Origin: Heterobilharzia americana | Taxonomy: Eukaryota > Platyhelminthes > Trematoda > Strigeidida > Schistosomatidae | Length of the DNA: 64,000 nucleotides | Direction of reading: 5' to 3' | NCBI GenBank assembly: GCA_944470555.2 | Contig: OX104130.1 | Span: 70,933,160 to 70,997,159, forward strand | Shown: positions 1-15,400 of the stretch, piece after piece | How positions within the stretch are numbered: the stretch's first letter is position 1 | Layout of the letters: each line of letters opens with the position of its first letter | The notes under the pieces: model-generated | Seen by the model: the letters and a program-made list of their open reading frames with translations, nothing else | What the model was told of the DNA's origin: nothing | The model's database searches: none | Position numbers and translations under genes: made by a program

Positions 1-2305
1 AAGTTTATAAATATGTTATTTAATAATATTCAGAACTCGCGAACAATAAAATAACACAGTAACGTATGTACGAAGATGTGACTAAAGTAAGATAATTATG
101 AAGTGACCTCCGGATAACGATTATTTAACCTAGGGTAGTATGAACGTTAGTTGAAGACAATGAGTTCTCGCCGAGAAATATAGTCACAGTTTATCTGTTA
201 CAATAAAGTCATTAAACAGTTGGTTTAACCATACTCTGGATCTCTAGGACATTTGCCTCTTCTAATCTTTCAATTGTTATAGTGTTCCTTTGGCGTTGTT
301 CTCTTTTAGCATTGCTCACGTTATCTGAAACTTTTGAGTTATGATTGGTTTTCTGTGACAGCCATCAGAAAGTTTTATACTTCGGTTTTGTGAATCTCAG
401 TAGTCATCAGAAAAATATATTTCACTCGTAAAAGAGACTGGTTCTCTCAGACATTCAGGTTCATTGTCTAATGGCATGCAAATGTGTCCTTCAAGTCATA
501 GCTACGTGTCTACTCTGTATATAGAGCTTACCTGTTTACCCATTTCTGCATCGTCGAAATAAGTTACTGGGTACTTAGAAATCCATAGTAACTGATTTCG
601 AATAACATTACTTCATATGTACAGCTTCTTTGTGGAAGGCAAAGATAAAGATGATATTTACGCAGTTTAATTGTGATCGTGTCAAGCAAAATAAAGGTAC
701 AATAAAAAATGTGTTGAAGGCAGCTCTTTTTTCGAAGAAAGGTTGTGGAAAAGGAAGTTAGTTTTATTGAATTTAGTTGTTAGGTGTTTTCTTAGACCTA
801 CTTTTATAAACTTACGTTTTTAGCATAATGGAGTAGCGTACGGTGAAGACTACGCTCAGATGACGCACCTAAAAGGCTGGGTCGAAAAGACGATCGGTTT
901 GAGAGTGATTAGCAGTTTTATATTTACTACTTAGTGGGCTTGATTGCTTTGGGAGCAATAATGATTCTCTGTTATTTACACTAAGCTTCATAGTGATTAT
1001 ACTCATAATCTACTCAAGTGATAAATGCCAAGAAATTCAGTGCATATCTAAGACATTTGTCTACTATTGCGTTTAAATTGATTGATTCGTATACCAGTGG
1101 TGACCAACTGGAAAAAACTTATAGTACTATGTCGATTTGTATTACCATGCTTCGAAACACTAAGACAAAAAAGCAAAATACCTTATAAATCATAGATAGA
1201 ATGAGAAAGGATGAAAGATGAAGATGCTAGTCACACTAGACTGGAATTATAAGTCTTCAGTACTTGCAGAAAAACGTGACATGTTCCATATAAGCTTAAT
1301 TTTTATCCATGTAATCTGAGTTCTCTCATAGTGCTTCATATAGTTTACACTACCTGTCATGGGCTTTATTGGTTGCACCATGTCCATATCTGGTCACTTT
1401 GAAACTTTCTTAGTTTTACGTTTACCCACAGTAGTAAATATCAAAACAACCTGTCTATAACCAAGAGTTTATATACTGGAAAATTCCATCATAATCTCTC
1501 TCGACTACGTTCAAGTGGATAGTGTAGTAAGTTCAGACAATTATGTTTCGTCAGGCTAATCAGTCCTCATGTCACAAATAGTCAAGTGGTATTTTGACTG
1601 TTAACTCGAGGTTTGAAATGCTTCTTAACAGTTACATACTATTTAGTTTAATTGTAAGCATCTTACACATGTTCACCGCTAGATGTGATAGACAATCAGA
1701 TTAAGTTGCATTAATCTGTTCATGTTTCGGGTTGTAATATCTGAGGTAGTTCAAATCTACTAGGCTATTGAGAAAGACCGCAGCTCATTATAATAGGCAT
1801 CAAATATAATCTTTAGATGTTCATGAAACTGTAGGAATATGGTGTATTAATGAAGGGACTTGGGATTTGACCAGTGGGTTATGGGTTTTGACTCCGCTCA
1901 ACTGAGGTAGCGTTATCGTTCCACTTATTTTAAGTATAACTTGTAGCCTAGTTATTGAATCTTTAGCGTCAGTGCATAAAGATGTTTGAATCTTTTGGTA
2001 TTGAGCCGAAATTGGAGTGAGAATGTCAGTATTCATTCACATGCAAACACATGCAGCAATGAAACTAATGTTGCAAATTCTTTTGCTAACCACTACGAAG
2101 AATATTATTGAGACATAATTTGTATGAGTACAAGTATTTCTTATATTAACAAAGGTTGATCAGTACACTTTTATTGAAAGTCATCAGCTATAACGGATAC
2201 TAAGCTGGTATTGTAAATACAAATTAATTTTCTTGATATATTTTCCAGTTTTTATGAATAAAAAAATTTTCTCTTCAATCACTCCTGAGTTTTTTAATTA
2301 CATAG
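1..2305. other. Unassigned AT-rich sequence (upstream or intron of CWF19L2)
   Basis: I recognise no conserved exon, RNA gene or complete repeat here. The first CWF19L2 exon I can prove begins at 2306 with a 3' splice site, so at least part of this stretch should be intron. Earlier CWF19L2 exons (the family has a long poorly conserved N-terminal half) may lie here unnoticed or upstream of the window. A short tRNA-SINE-like scrap may lie near 1860-1960. Confidence 0.5.
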
Positions 2306-2526
2306 GCCAAAGTACAGAAATTAAAGGCAAATTTAGATAAGTTGCGTGAAGCTATGCATCGTGGTATAAAAGTAAGACTTCATACAATAAAAAAGAAGGC
2401 AGCCAGCAATCTACTACAAAATAGTCAGCCGAGAGTCATTGAATTAACACGCTTGAATGATCGAGGTGTTGAGATGCCAGTGCATATAAGAAATCTTCCT
2501 GGGACTTCACAAGGTGATGGTAAAAG
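2306..2526 (+). CDS. CWF19L2: CWF19L2 exon a (first provable exon)
   Basis: The 3' splice site ATAG precedes 2306 and the donor AG|GTATGT follows 2526. It encodes a charged helical segment beginning AKVQKLKANLDKLREAM, then 'ELTRLNDRGVEMPV', which resembles the family's conserved 'LTRTDKQGNAWP' region. It starts in phase 0 and leaves two bases, completed by the first base of the next exon (an Arg codon). Confidence 0.85.
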
Positions 2527-5500
2527 GTATGTGTGCCTCAACTTTTTTTCAATACAATTGATTGAATAATCTCAATCTATAGTCTGTGCTGATATTGAAA
2601 TGTAACTCAGTGACATAGATAACCATGCTGAGTTAAAGAAAGATTCACACTTACTTTACGAATCGTTTTAGCTTTTTTATTATTACAGAAACAGCCTACT
2701 GATTATTATTTCCTTTTTTCTCTCTGAAGAGGCGATTTTCACGAGGTCGCGAAACCACAAAAATTTATTTTTCTACCTCACTGGGATTTCGCAAATGTAT
2801 TTCATTTATAACGTAGAGATTAGTTTAATAACTTCTACCTAGTTTTGAAGTTATATTTCTGTGTACCTTAGGAAAGGTTTGTTACAATATCTTATAAAAC
2901 GTAAAAATCTAGTTGACATTCACTTTATTCAGTAAACTTAATGGTCATAATTTTCATCTTAATAAATATCATTATGGAGAAAACAATATGAAAGGTATGA
3001 ATCTCTGTAAAGTCACTCCACGATATTGTGTACGACTGCATCTCATTAGTTTATTCTTTGGATTGCTGGTTATTGGCTCATAAGTTCAAAAACGCCTTCA
3101 GTTTACTTAAGTATCTGGCCAGCACTTAATCCCTCACAGATAATGCATGACTCACAACCCAGTGGATAAACCTGTACAAAGTTATTAGGTTCCACTGTTG
3201 CACGTCTAAGAGTTTAATATTGATTTTATTTCTTCTTTGTTTTTCACCTAGATTGTTGTGTATCCTTCGAATTCGCTTGTTTATTGCTAAAGTTTTCAAG
3301 CTAGTTTTAGCCGATGTCAGGTAGTAGACTTTGTCGCATAACGAAACTGTTGAGCTATGACTTGTTGGCTTAGACACTTAACTTTTAACCAGTGGGTTGT
3401 AAGTTTGAAGTCATACTGTACCTGTAGATGTTCATTTCGTCAGGTAGTATTCCGATGCTTGTAATAGAGTACACAAATATATATTGAGCTGTTTTATGTA
3501 TCTCATTTTGATAAAAAATTTGATCATTGTCTTTCTGATCGTGAAATCTTTAGATGGGAGGATTTCTTCATTATATTGTTCCCCTAAATAAGAAATATTT
3601 TGAATTCACAATACGAATTCAACTTTTTGAGCAACTCTTCTAACAACGGTAATTAGACTGAGGTTGAAAAGTATGTCTTTAAAGCATCAAGCTTAGATAA
3701 TAATTATCAGCGCCTAGATCTAGACTATGTGACATTTGTTGCTCTTTAGCTACCAGTGATTTTATCTAATGTAGTCCTCCAAGAGACCAGCCATGACCTG
3801 TTGCACTGGATGGTAGGGGTTCCAATCTCTGAGTGGATATCAATTTCCTTAAGATTTCTTATGCGCCCTGTTGATGAGTGCCAAGCATGAAAACTACATC
3901 TAGAATTCCCCATAGATCACTTCCTACTGATCATAAAAAATCGAAATAGGTAGAGAAATAGTTTTAATATCTCTACAGTTACTGTATTATTGACTCATGC
4001 AAACATGTGAAATCTGTAATAATGTGTCCCTCACTTACTGAATACACTACCTGATTTCTGTAGCAACATTTTGCCATTATTTCAGGTCACAACGTTTTAA
4101 AACTCATGATTCATCTGGACAAAGAATAGCTTTTTTCTCGGAAGATAATGCAGATCAAGGAGTCTCTGATATGATTCGTGATGAACGTTTACGTTCAGCT
4201 GGTGACATGGATATTGAATTTTCAAAACTTGCTGGAAAAGTAAGTAATATTTGTAAAGTAATTGATGCTAATTCTAACTTTTACATGTTTAGGGATGGCT
4301 TTACTTGCTAAATAATCTTTTTTGTACACAGACACGTGGCGATGACCCTCAGATTTGCTAACATGGTGTTTCTATGTGATTCGTGCGGTCCTACGAAGGT
4401 AGTGACATTCTAATGAACAATCCCCCATTCTCCTTATTTTGAAATGACTGGATGTTATACTTCTAAAATATGAATTCTGGCACTGACACTTTTCAGTTTG
4501 ATGAATATCGTGATGGTGTCAAGAGAGTAGCGATTCGATATATACCTACCTAACGTTTGCTACATATTGGAATACTTCATATGTCACACGTCAATCGATT
4601 CCCTAGAAACTTTCCAGCTGTTTGAATTTCTCGACTACTTCCTCACTAGCAAAGGCTTTTGGATGTACAGGTTCCTGCCAGGACTACAAAAGTGCTCAGG
4701 GTTTTGATGCTGTAAACTCTTTAGTATTATAGTATTACATATAGCACAGTAATTTCAAGTAAGAAATCCAATTTTGGGGCAATTTTACTTTGTATAGGAG
4801 AGCAACTTCAAACGACCTACTCTCCTTTCATTGCTATCTTGTCATTATTGAAGGGAAGGTGGACACTAAAAGCAATATTGCTAAATATTATAGAGGTCTT
4901 AAAACAATCTTGAAGTCCTCTGTATATTAGGGTGAAATATTACAAATCCAGATTTCTTAGAAGGCCGTATGTGATGAGCTTAAGGGAAGTGCTCTGTCAG
5001 CTGCACTGGCAAGAAACGTTTTATCATTTCAAGCACTTCAAAATGTGGTTGAGGATTGTTGCTGCTTCTGGAACACTTGTTTGGACAGTAGTCACACTTT
5101 GGTTTGAACTTGCCTAGATCTACGCATGCGTTGTAGAACTAAAGCAAAATGCCATTCTGAGCGCAGATCAATGATAATAATACCAAGACTGCTTTCAACG
5201 AAGAACTCTCTAGACAGTTGTTGGTAAAGGGCAAAGTCATTCATCCTGAAGAAGCCCGGCACCATCTCCAGTCTGCTGTATAAACAGCGTTAAAGACCGT
5301 AACTGACTCTCAGAAGTAGGTTAGAAAGGGTCATTGGATTTCAACAACTTCGTCTGAGTTAGTGGATTCGCGTAAATTGATTCATACAGCCCCAAGCATA
5401 AGGAGGAGGGGATTCAACCCACATGTAAACTGAAGAACAGTTTACACAATGACAGTAAAAAATGGCTTACAATGAAGTCTTAAAAGGTAGGAAAGGTCGT

Positions 5501-7341
5501 GGCAATAGGTAAAAACAGACATTTATGAAGTCTGGTCGAGGAAACTGGGTAAAAAAAAACTCAGCGTTTAATGAGACTTTAGCAGAGAAATATGCTTTTT
5601 CTATACACTCAGAGTAGAGACGACTGGAACAATTGGTATTGCACGCTAACGAACGGTCGAACTGGATTCCGGTTACCATTCCTTTTCTCGCTATCCAGTT
5701 CGACCCTACATAGAACGTAGAGACAGCCTCCTAAATCCTGCAGAAGTTTGGAATGCTGTAGATAGTGTGGAACACGAGAGAATCAGATGGGCTAGTAACA
5801 AAGGTATTTCAGGATGGTGGTCGTGAATTATTGGTCAGGTTAACTGGAGTGTTAACTAGCATGTGGGAATCAGTTATGATCCCTGTTGACTGGTTTTAAT
5901 CACTGATTGTCCCAGAAAAGAGAGAAAATCCTCATGTGACAGCTACAGAGGAATCAATTTGATGAATATAAGGTCTAAGATTCTAGGTTCTATTATCATT
6001 AGGTACCTAATTGAACCTCGGGATTAGCGAATCCACACCTGGTTGTGGATATATCGATCGGATACTCTGCTAGATTCTGGAACACAGGCATACTTACCAC
6101 CTCCTGAAATTGGCTAGATTTCCTGATTTAAAGGCGGAATTTGAATCCGTCGATCAAGAGGTTTTATTGGCATTGCGTGTCAGCGAAAGGAGTGCCGAGT
6201 AACTACATCGCTTTGTTAAAAGCTACATACTCGAATACTCTGTATGTTATGGCCCTGCATCAGGTATCACGTGTGGTATGCACTCTCCTCATTCTTATTC
6301 AACTTTATCACAGACGTACTTGTGGAGGTCTCCCTCCTGTTGTCTGGATTTACAGGGATTAATCTTGTCACAGCAGAATTTTTGGTAGATCTAGAGTATA
6401 CAAAAGTTCCGCATGGAGTTTTATGTAGAAGAAACTGTGTAACTTGTCTGGGACTGAACTTTAATCCATTGGTGTGACTAAAACATGCATGTTGGTGATG
6501 CCCATCCATATCGGTTTTGGTAAAGTTTAAATACAAGAGCCTTCATGATTATCAGACAGAAACATTCTTTTTTAATAATTTCTTCAGGTCCAATAACTAT
6601 ATGTTTATATTGTATAATTTCGTATCAACAACAGTGAGATTTCTGTTAATAATATTATACAGTTGTGGAATTCTCTTCAGAAAAGTCTTGTGTGGACGAT
6701 GATGTCGGAATCAGTTATTGCTGGAATTCAATTCCATATAACAAATTGCATAAACAGTCATACGGTTCGTGTAACACTATGAGATGAAAATGAATCATAT
6801 TCATTTTCCCTTCTACTTGTGATACGCTGTACTCGTATAGTGTTCATCGTCCAAGTGAATATGATTCATTTTCATCTCATAGTGTTACACGAACCGTATG
6901 ATTGTTTATGCAATTTGTTATATGGAGTTGAATTCCAGCAATAACTGATTCTGACATTATCGTTCATACAAGACTTTTCTGAAGAGAATTCCCCAACTGT
7001 ATAATATTATTAACAATCTGTTAACAGAAAGCTCACTATTGTTAATACGAAATTACACAATATAAACATGTAGTTGTTGGAACTGGAGAAGTTGTTGAAA
7101 AAGAATATTCTTCGTCTCTTCAAATATCTTTCAAATTATAATTGAAGCTTTTAGGCAGCTAAAACATTTTGCGGTAATCTATGATTTCTCTGATTGTTGG
7201 TCAAAACCGTGTGAATGACTATAGACTTACTTATTAGTAGTGTGTATAACATCAGGAGCCAGGTTCAAAAGACTACAGAGAACTGAGTAAAATGGAGACG
7301 TGCAACTCAAGCCTTATGTTCCACTAGGAACCCAAGGGACA

Positions 7342-7389
<48 letters not shown>

Positions 7390-10300
7390 CATCAGGTATT
7401 AGATGGGGACTGGCATTTATTATGCACATAATTATTGCAATCTTTTTCATTTGGTTTTTTGATCTCTCCACTGTTGCCATAGCATCCATATAGTTGTATG
7501 GAGTAAGTAAAGCTCTCTGAAATTAATTCTTTGTTTAAACTTAGATGTCTCAAATTGTGAGACTTCATTCGTCCGTAAATATTAGTCACTGAACCGTATC
7601 ATTCCATGTTACTAAAATATGTTAATTATTTTCCTCTATGTTTAAGTCTTTCAGATCATACCTATGTGAAGAGAGGTGTAAGAAATATAGTGGATTCCCC
7701 ACATATTCTGGAAAATTTGTTGTTCTTGCTTAGCTTAGATTGATACTTTGTATATTATAAACTTCACGTTTATTAGCAGTGTTTGTCTGCCAGTATGATG
7801 TAAACATTTACTTGAGGTCTGCGGGGCAACTGAAATTGATGTTTGGATGCTAGGTGATCCGGCTTAAAATCGATCACAATAATGTAGGTGAATTCACCCA
7901 TTATCTTCATCCTAGTTGTTATCACATTCCGTCATTTCACTCTCTCTTCCGTTTGGTATTTTATGACTTTTGTTTGCATTTTCCTCCCTATTTCTTTGTC
8001 GTTTATCTTGTCTTGTATATCAGTGTGCTGATGTGAGGGATGACAAGTTGGATTGTTACACAGTCGTGTTCCATCCCATGTTGACTAAAAAAAAACTACA
8101 TATTCATTCATTGTATTTTTTCGAATTCGATTTCAGCACGTAGAAGATGAATATGGAGATGCTTTTGTTAAAAAACGCGTGCATGCCGAAAAAGAGGCAA
8201 TGAAATGCAAACAAGACGCTGTATCATGTAGGTTTTCAAAATTGGCTCGAAATATTGTGTTGGTTTTCTTCCTAAAACGCTCTCTTCAACGATTTTCCAT
8301 TGGAAAATTTATTTGCCTTTTATAAAATACTGCATTACTTCTCTTTATTAAAAAAGCGTTGTTCATATGCTTTGATAACATCTTGTGATGAATTACTTTT
8401 GCTTTCTTATTCCGGGTGCCTTTGTTTCCTTATTAGTCGATAACAATAAAGTAAATAATGACTTGGTGTTATCATCTATCATGGGTGTTCGTAATGAAGC
8501 AGTCATATACTTACAGTTCAAGAATTTTATGTTCATATGGAGTGGTTCTTTGAGTTGAGGTTGTTAATGTCAGAGCTTCCAGTGTAGGATATTAGTCATC
8601 GCCCTCAGTAGAACTTCATAAAAATTTTTTTCTCACCCTTACAGTATGCACCACAATATATTTGCGTGAGCTGATATCGTCACCATATTATCTAATGAAA
8701 CTTGGACCAAACAAACAAATAACAGTACAATACAGTATATATGTATGTATAAAAACAACTGTAATTGCATCATCATCAAAATCAACATAGGACTGAGCGT
8801 TACTGCGTAACGGTCCAAGTTGCCACACCTCATATAAGCACATCAACTAACAAGGCAATAAAATCAAAGATGAAGGAAGAATGAGAAGATAATGGAATTA
8901 ATTATAGCGGTTAAGATGAGGATAATGTGTGCATGCATCTGCGCCACTGATATCGGTTCTGAGCTATATCACTTAAAGTCTTCAACCACTTTTCTCTTGT
9001 TCTGTAGACCCCAACTATCTAGTCTGCATAGCCCTACATGGCCCAAACGAACAGTCAAGGACTTCATGCATTAATGCCGTGTTTTAGTCTGGCCATCCCA
9101 AGCCTTTTTCCAGCTTGAACCTACTTCGGCCAACATTGTGAGACGAGGCAAACGGTAGCTAGGCATACTTAACATATATCCCACCCATCTCATTTGATGA
9201 AGGTTCACTACCGTATAAACTGTCTTACCTCTCTTCTTTAAAACTCTACACCTGACTTTTGCATTACTCATGTGGTGACACCGCGAAACACAGCCTATGC
9301 TACGAAGGCAGTGATGGTCAAACATGTGAGGCCTTCTCATGTATTCTACCTTTATTGGCCATGTTTCACAGCCCTACAGTAGGACGGAGCGGACTGCAGC
9401 ACATTACAGCCTACTCTTAATAGACAATTGGGTATCGCGGCGGCATCACAGATGACTTAAGCTGGCAAAAGCCAACCAAGCCTTTGGCATCCGTGCAGAG
9501 ATTTTGTCGGCCACTGACTCACCAGGGTTGATCCGACTTTTCAGGTGAGTGAAGTGTTCAGCGCGCTCAACCACTGCACTCTCTACTGTTAGTCGGGGTA
9601 CCGTCGAAGACTAATCCTGGGGCAACAATTTATGTTTGGGTGACGAGAAACACATCCCGAACATTCTCATATTGCAACTCAAGGTGTCCAGAAGACCACA
9701 CGATTTCACTGTAATTGCATGCGAAGATGATGGTGAACGGCGACTTATGTCATTTACATTCATTATTACTGATCTGCCTACTAAAGCGATCTACCTCCGA
9801 TCAGAAACCTATTAATAATTGATAGGTTAGCATTAAATCAGCACGAAATATTTGACGAGTGAATGACAATTTTTTCCTGCCTATAGAAAGATAAATTGTG
9901 TGGTAATCTAGAAGCTAATAGATAGTGTCTGTAAGCATGAACCTGTATAAAGTCAAGGATTGAATAATTCTTTCCAAGACAAACTGTCGATTTGAATGTG
10001 TAGTTAAGCGTTAGCAATTAACAGGTTCAGATAAAAAAAGGTAAAGTTACTTTTTAGTAAAGTGGATAGAAATTGCATAATTCAAAAGTGAAATACCTCA
10101 AAGAAAAAAAACAAACATTTAGCTTTTATCTATAATCTAGTCTTGAAATCATGTACGTCCAAAATCTGTAGTGTGCATAAGTGGCAAAACTGCATTTGTT
10201 TTGATATGTCAAGCCTAAATACTGAATAATTGGGTGGTTGTTCAACTTGAATTCTCTTCTAGATGACTATGAATAATCCTTATTTGAAAATATAAGCTTC

Positions 10301-12380
10301 ATAGACGCAGGTAAGTGATAGGCATAAGTGGAGTTAACCGAAACAAAAGACATGGCATGGATACATTTTTTTTACCAGGTTTTACTTCCTACCGTTATGT
10401 GTAACCAAAACACCTATATTATAGAGTTCAGTTCTAGTCCCCAATAGTACTCTTTCTTTATCAATACTTTCGCACAACTTTTTATTTGGTTTTGATCTGA
10501 TAATGAGCTCTGCACTCGATCATTTCTTAGTAACTTTTCTTTTGATGTTTCTAGTATCGTTTTCCATTTAATAACCTTTCCTTATTTTAGTTTGGTATAC
10601 CTAATTTTCATTGAATTTTCTACTGTTTTTCTGTTACTGTTCACCTATGTATGATTGTTTATCTTTTCAAGTTAGCGCAGGAAATTTAAAGCTTAAGATG
10701 AAAATGTTCGGCGTTCTCCGAGCTTCAGGATTTATTCTTGGACGTTTCACCATCATTTTAGGTGACTTTATCAGAATTTACTGCACAAAGAAGTGAAGCA
10801 TCTTCAAGTTGTATAGACGTTTATTAAGGATATATTTGCCTTCCTTGAGCGTTGTTAGTTTGGGAGTAGAGGTTAGCTGATTGTTGGGTTTATTTCTAGT
10901 TGGTTCATATAATTGAGTCAGTGTCCACACGTCTGTTGATTGACATTTGATTGGGATTCTTTTGGAGTTTTTGAGCTCGCTTGTTGTAGTATTTCCACGT
11001 CATCCCAGTCTAAGTTATGGTTTTTTTTCCATCTACATGCATCTATATCAATGATAACACATCATGTTTTTTGACTGAAAGTTGATGCTTATAAATTCTT
11101 TGACCTATTTGATAATCGGAATTACCAGCATAATGATGTTGTTAGTTCTTGCAACTAGTGTTGTTGACTCTATTCTTCTAATCTTCTCTGAGTAGTGGAT
11201 GCTTTAGCTTAAATAAGACTTTCTGCAGACATTTAGTTGGTTCGTACGCCTCATTGATGCAGGGGGATGAAGTAATCGGTTCGATAGTTTCTGAGATATC
11301 TTCGATTTTTGGTAAATTGATTCATTTCCTAAGTCGAGGTAATCACCCTGATTTATTTTCTTTTGATTGGCTTTTCTTCATGAGGTTGACTGGTTATTCA
11401 TTGGTTTTGAACACTGTAAAGTTCGTTTTCTTCTGACTTCCGCAGTTGTTGAGTGCTGCGATGATTCTTGGCCTAAGCGAATAGTGCTTGTACACAACTC
11501 TTGTAAGATATTGGGTTGTTAGAGTTGTAGTTCAAAACATGATGTATGTGTCACCTTGCTGTACATTTGAGTCTGTAAGATCCGATCATGTATTCTACTT
11601 ATGAGAATGTCTAGAAATACAATTTCCTTATTTGTTTTCTTCTTTTGTAAACTTAGTAACTTGAATTATTCGGTCTATGAGAATGAACATGTTTTTCAAT
11701 TCACTTACTTTGATAATTATAAAAGTGTCGTTTATTTGACGTATTGTCAGTTTGATTATTGGAATAACTATTGATTCTTATCTCTGCATCACTGCTTCAC
11801 CAATCGGTCCGGATATTAGTGAGCCCATAACAGTTCCTTTGGTTTGTTGATAGAACTTCCTTTTTAGCTAAAAGTACTTCGTGAGATATAGTTTGATTAG
11901 TTTTATAAAGTTTGCAGCAGTGATTCTCGTATAATTCTGAAGATTCTGGTCATTGTTCAGTGGCGTACTGATTGTTTCTTTGGCGAGATCTAGGTTTGTT
12001 GACGTGAAAACTACAGTTGCGTAGAAGGACATCAGTTTTCATCGTCGATCTTTTCCTTGTGCTGCAGTGAAACGTCCTATTTTCCGAACATTTCCTCACC
12101 TTTTAGAAAAGATTTCTTTTTTCACTCATGAGTACTACCTTAAGTTCAAATTCACTGGATAATTCTAAGAATAACCTCTGGTTGATTTAGCTAGGATGAA
12201 GTGGGTGCCATGTTCTTATTTTTAAAATTTGTATGTGTATAAATTCAGTTCCCTTTATCTGAATATAACACATTATAACTATTTATTTTACTCTGAATAT
12301 CATGAAGTGGTACCAGTATAGCCTGTTCTTTTTCTAAACCATCTAGTTTTGTGTAAATTCATTGAAGGTTTTACTCTCTC

Positions 12381-12471
<91 letters not shown>

Positions 12472-15400
12472 CTACAACCAAGGATAGATGAACTGTGGAT
12501 GAATGTCTCTATGTTTTAGCGGTGAACCGGTTACTTTTGTTACCCTAAGAGAGTAGAAATAATTTAATGCACTCCAATGCAATTTATGATCATGTATTGT
12601 AATGAAAAACTATCTTCATGTAGTTTTACAAAGAATGTTTAGTGTAGCTATAGTTTATTTGTAGGTCAGTCTGGGAAATAAAATTGGTATTATATGAACC
12701 ATTGTTTTTGGCTTTGTTTAGGTCTACTTCTTCTGCTCATACAAATTTCAGTAGACCCTAATTCCTGACTTACTATCCAAGACAATACTGGTGTAATTTA
12801 TGAAGTGACCTGTTGTAATTCAATAAGATTGTTCAAACGCATTAAAAAAATCTTCAACATATAAAACAAATCAAACTGTATTACGATCAAGTAAAACCGA
12901 ATCGACATATCAGAGGTTTCTACTGCTTCTGAAGTTATTTTGAATTCAAATTTCGATTTCAGTTAGATAGTCATCAACATTTAGGTACTGTGCAACAGTA
13001 GTGGACATTGATGAGAGCATTCATAGGTATCATGAAGTGATTAGGGATGAAAGTGATCTTCATTAAAATTCTCTCTCTCTCTCTTTTGAATTTGTTCGGT
13101 TAAAACACATTTCCATGAATCAGATGTCCTTGGTTTGTTGAATAGAACTGTCATATTGTGTACAGTTGATGAGCTGAAAAGTAATTCGAAATGTTTTCTT
13201 AATTATCAATGGTTTTTTGAATGAGTAATTATTCATATATAATTTATATCCTTTTATGAGAACTATACACTTATAACTCGCATGTAGTCAGATTAAAAAT
13301 AGGAATCTAAAAATTATGTGATTAGTAAAGAGTAAATTATTTTCTTCTAGTGCATAAAATTTTAGTATCGTTATTGCTTTTAGTTATCTTTTTGCTTTCT
13401 TCTGAACTCTTTGCAGCCTATAAAAGAAGAGTGTTTGCTGAGTCAAAATGTTCTACTTGTCTGGAACGTGTACCCAAATACCTAGTTGTCAGTCTTGGAG
13501 AGAAGGTATTTCTTTCTTTCTTTTTTATTAACTTAGATGTTGATTAATTTGTTCATATTTCATTCTGTAGTAATTATCACTTAGTAGTGTAATTATTTTC
13601 ATGAAAAAGTTAATTAATCTGTATAGTTTTTACGCAAAGCATTTCACCTTTATGTCTATAATTCACTTGACTCAAGGGTTAATTATGTGAACAGTGTTTA
13701 GATAAGAATGCTTACACAATTACTAGTGATTAAATTACAATAATTAGTGTGCTGAAACTAGGTGAAATGAATATCTGTTAGATCAAATCATTTGCGTTAT
13801 TCTAGTGTGTATTACTACAAAGGGAACTGAATAGTCTTTATGACAGCAACTGTGACTACTGAAATCAGTAAGCACAGTCAAATGTAGATTTCCTAAAATA
13901 GCCATAAAAAGTACGTATTGCCACAAGAAATAAGTTGAAGAGGGGAAAGAATAAGCCGTTTAACAAAATGAAAGCTAATGCTTACACAAGTACTATTTTT
14001 ACTCCTTGTATGTATCACGTTAAGTTGTTAGCTTTAGGATTGAACTAATAAGATTTCCCCACTAACTCATCTTTATTCAGCTCTATCAAATTGCAGGTAT
14101 CTTCTTTACTGGTGGAATAGAAACGTGATCATATTTACAAAAATGAAGTTTTGTAAGCAGCAATAAGTAATGCGTATCTTCAAGTATATGCCGTTTGTTG
14201 GAGGATTATTAGGTCTATTAAAAAACCGTCTCACTCGATCATCTGATAAACTCAGACATCAAATATTGTTTCTGAGGTTTAATTACTACTAAACGTAATT
14301 CATTCTGTAGTGGCAATGCAGCCACTCAGTACCGGTAAAAAAATGTAGTTTGTAGCTGACTGTAATCATTGCGTTGCATACACCAATTCAGGAAACCCAC
14401 TTCATACTGGAGATTTTTGTAGTTGGTTATCTATGTGATATTGTGTTCCTTTACTCTCTGTATGCGCTAACACTCATTTACAGACAGATATTGGAACACT
14501 TGCTCGTGTCCACCCCAGGTGAAATATTAGGCCGCATCACCCTGAAGAGACTAAAAAATTCGCTAGGTTCAAAATTACGACCGAAACAGGCTGGCTGGCT
14601 TCAGGAAGAACAAATCATGTGCGGATCAAATTGAAACGCTACGCATCATCATAGAACACATTGTAGAATGGTAGTCAACTTTCTACCTCAACTTCATCGA
14701 TGTTGAAAACGCTTTCGACAGCGTTGACCGAGAAGCAATTTGGAAACTGCTTCAACACTACAAAGTACCACAAAACTTTACCACCCTCATTCAACAGCTA
14801 TATGATGACGCGACATGCCGAGTGATTCACAACGGAAAGCTCAGTAATGCCTTTGAAGTCAAGTGAAGACAGGAGCAAGACAAGGTTGCCGCCTACTATG
14901 ATTTGTGATCTTTCTGATTGTGGTGGACCAGATCACACAGCAAACCCTGAGGAGCAAGAAGATGGGCATATGCTGTTTGACCAATGAAAAGACCCTAGAA
15001 GATTTGGATTTCGCCAACGATGATTTATGTTTGATGTCTTGTGGCACAAACTGGAAGATCTACAGGCGAAAACTGCCAAGTTGACAGAAGAGGCCGGGCA
15101 GCGAAGACTTGACTTCTTTCAGGTGAATGTAGAGAAGACGGAGGTGATGAAGGTACCAAGAACCACAACAACAACTACAAGCACCAGTCACCATCAACGC
15201 GAGAAACCTAAAGGAAGTAGTCTCTTTCATCAGTCTAGGCAGCACCGTTTCAACTACTGGCGGCACAAGCACAGATGAGGACTTCAAAGTCAGGATTAGA
15301 AAAGCAAGATAGGCGTTCGTTAATCTGAAATCAGTGTGGAGATCTACTGCACTGCTCTCTATTAAACATGAAGCGTGAACGGAATCTGGATTTTCAATAC

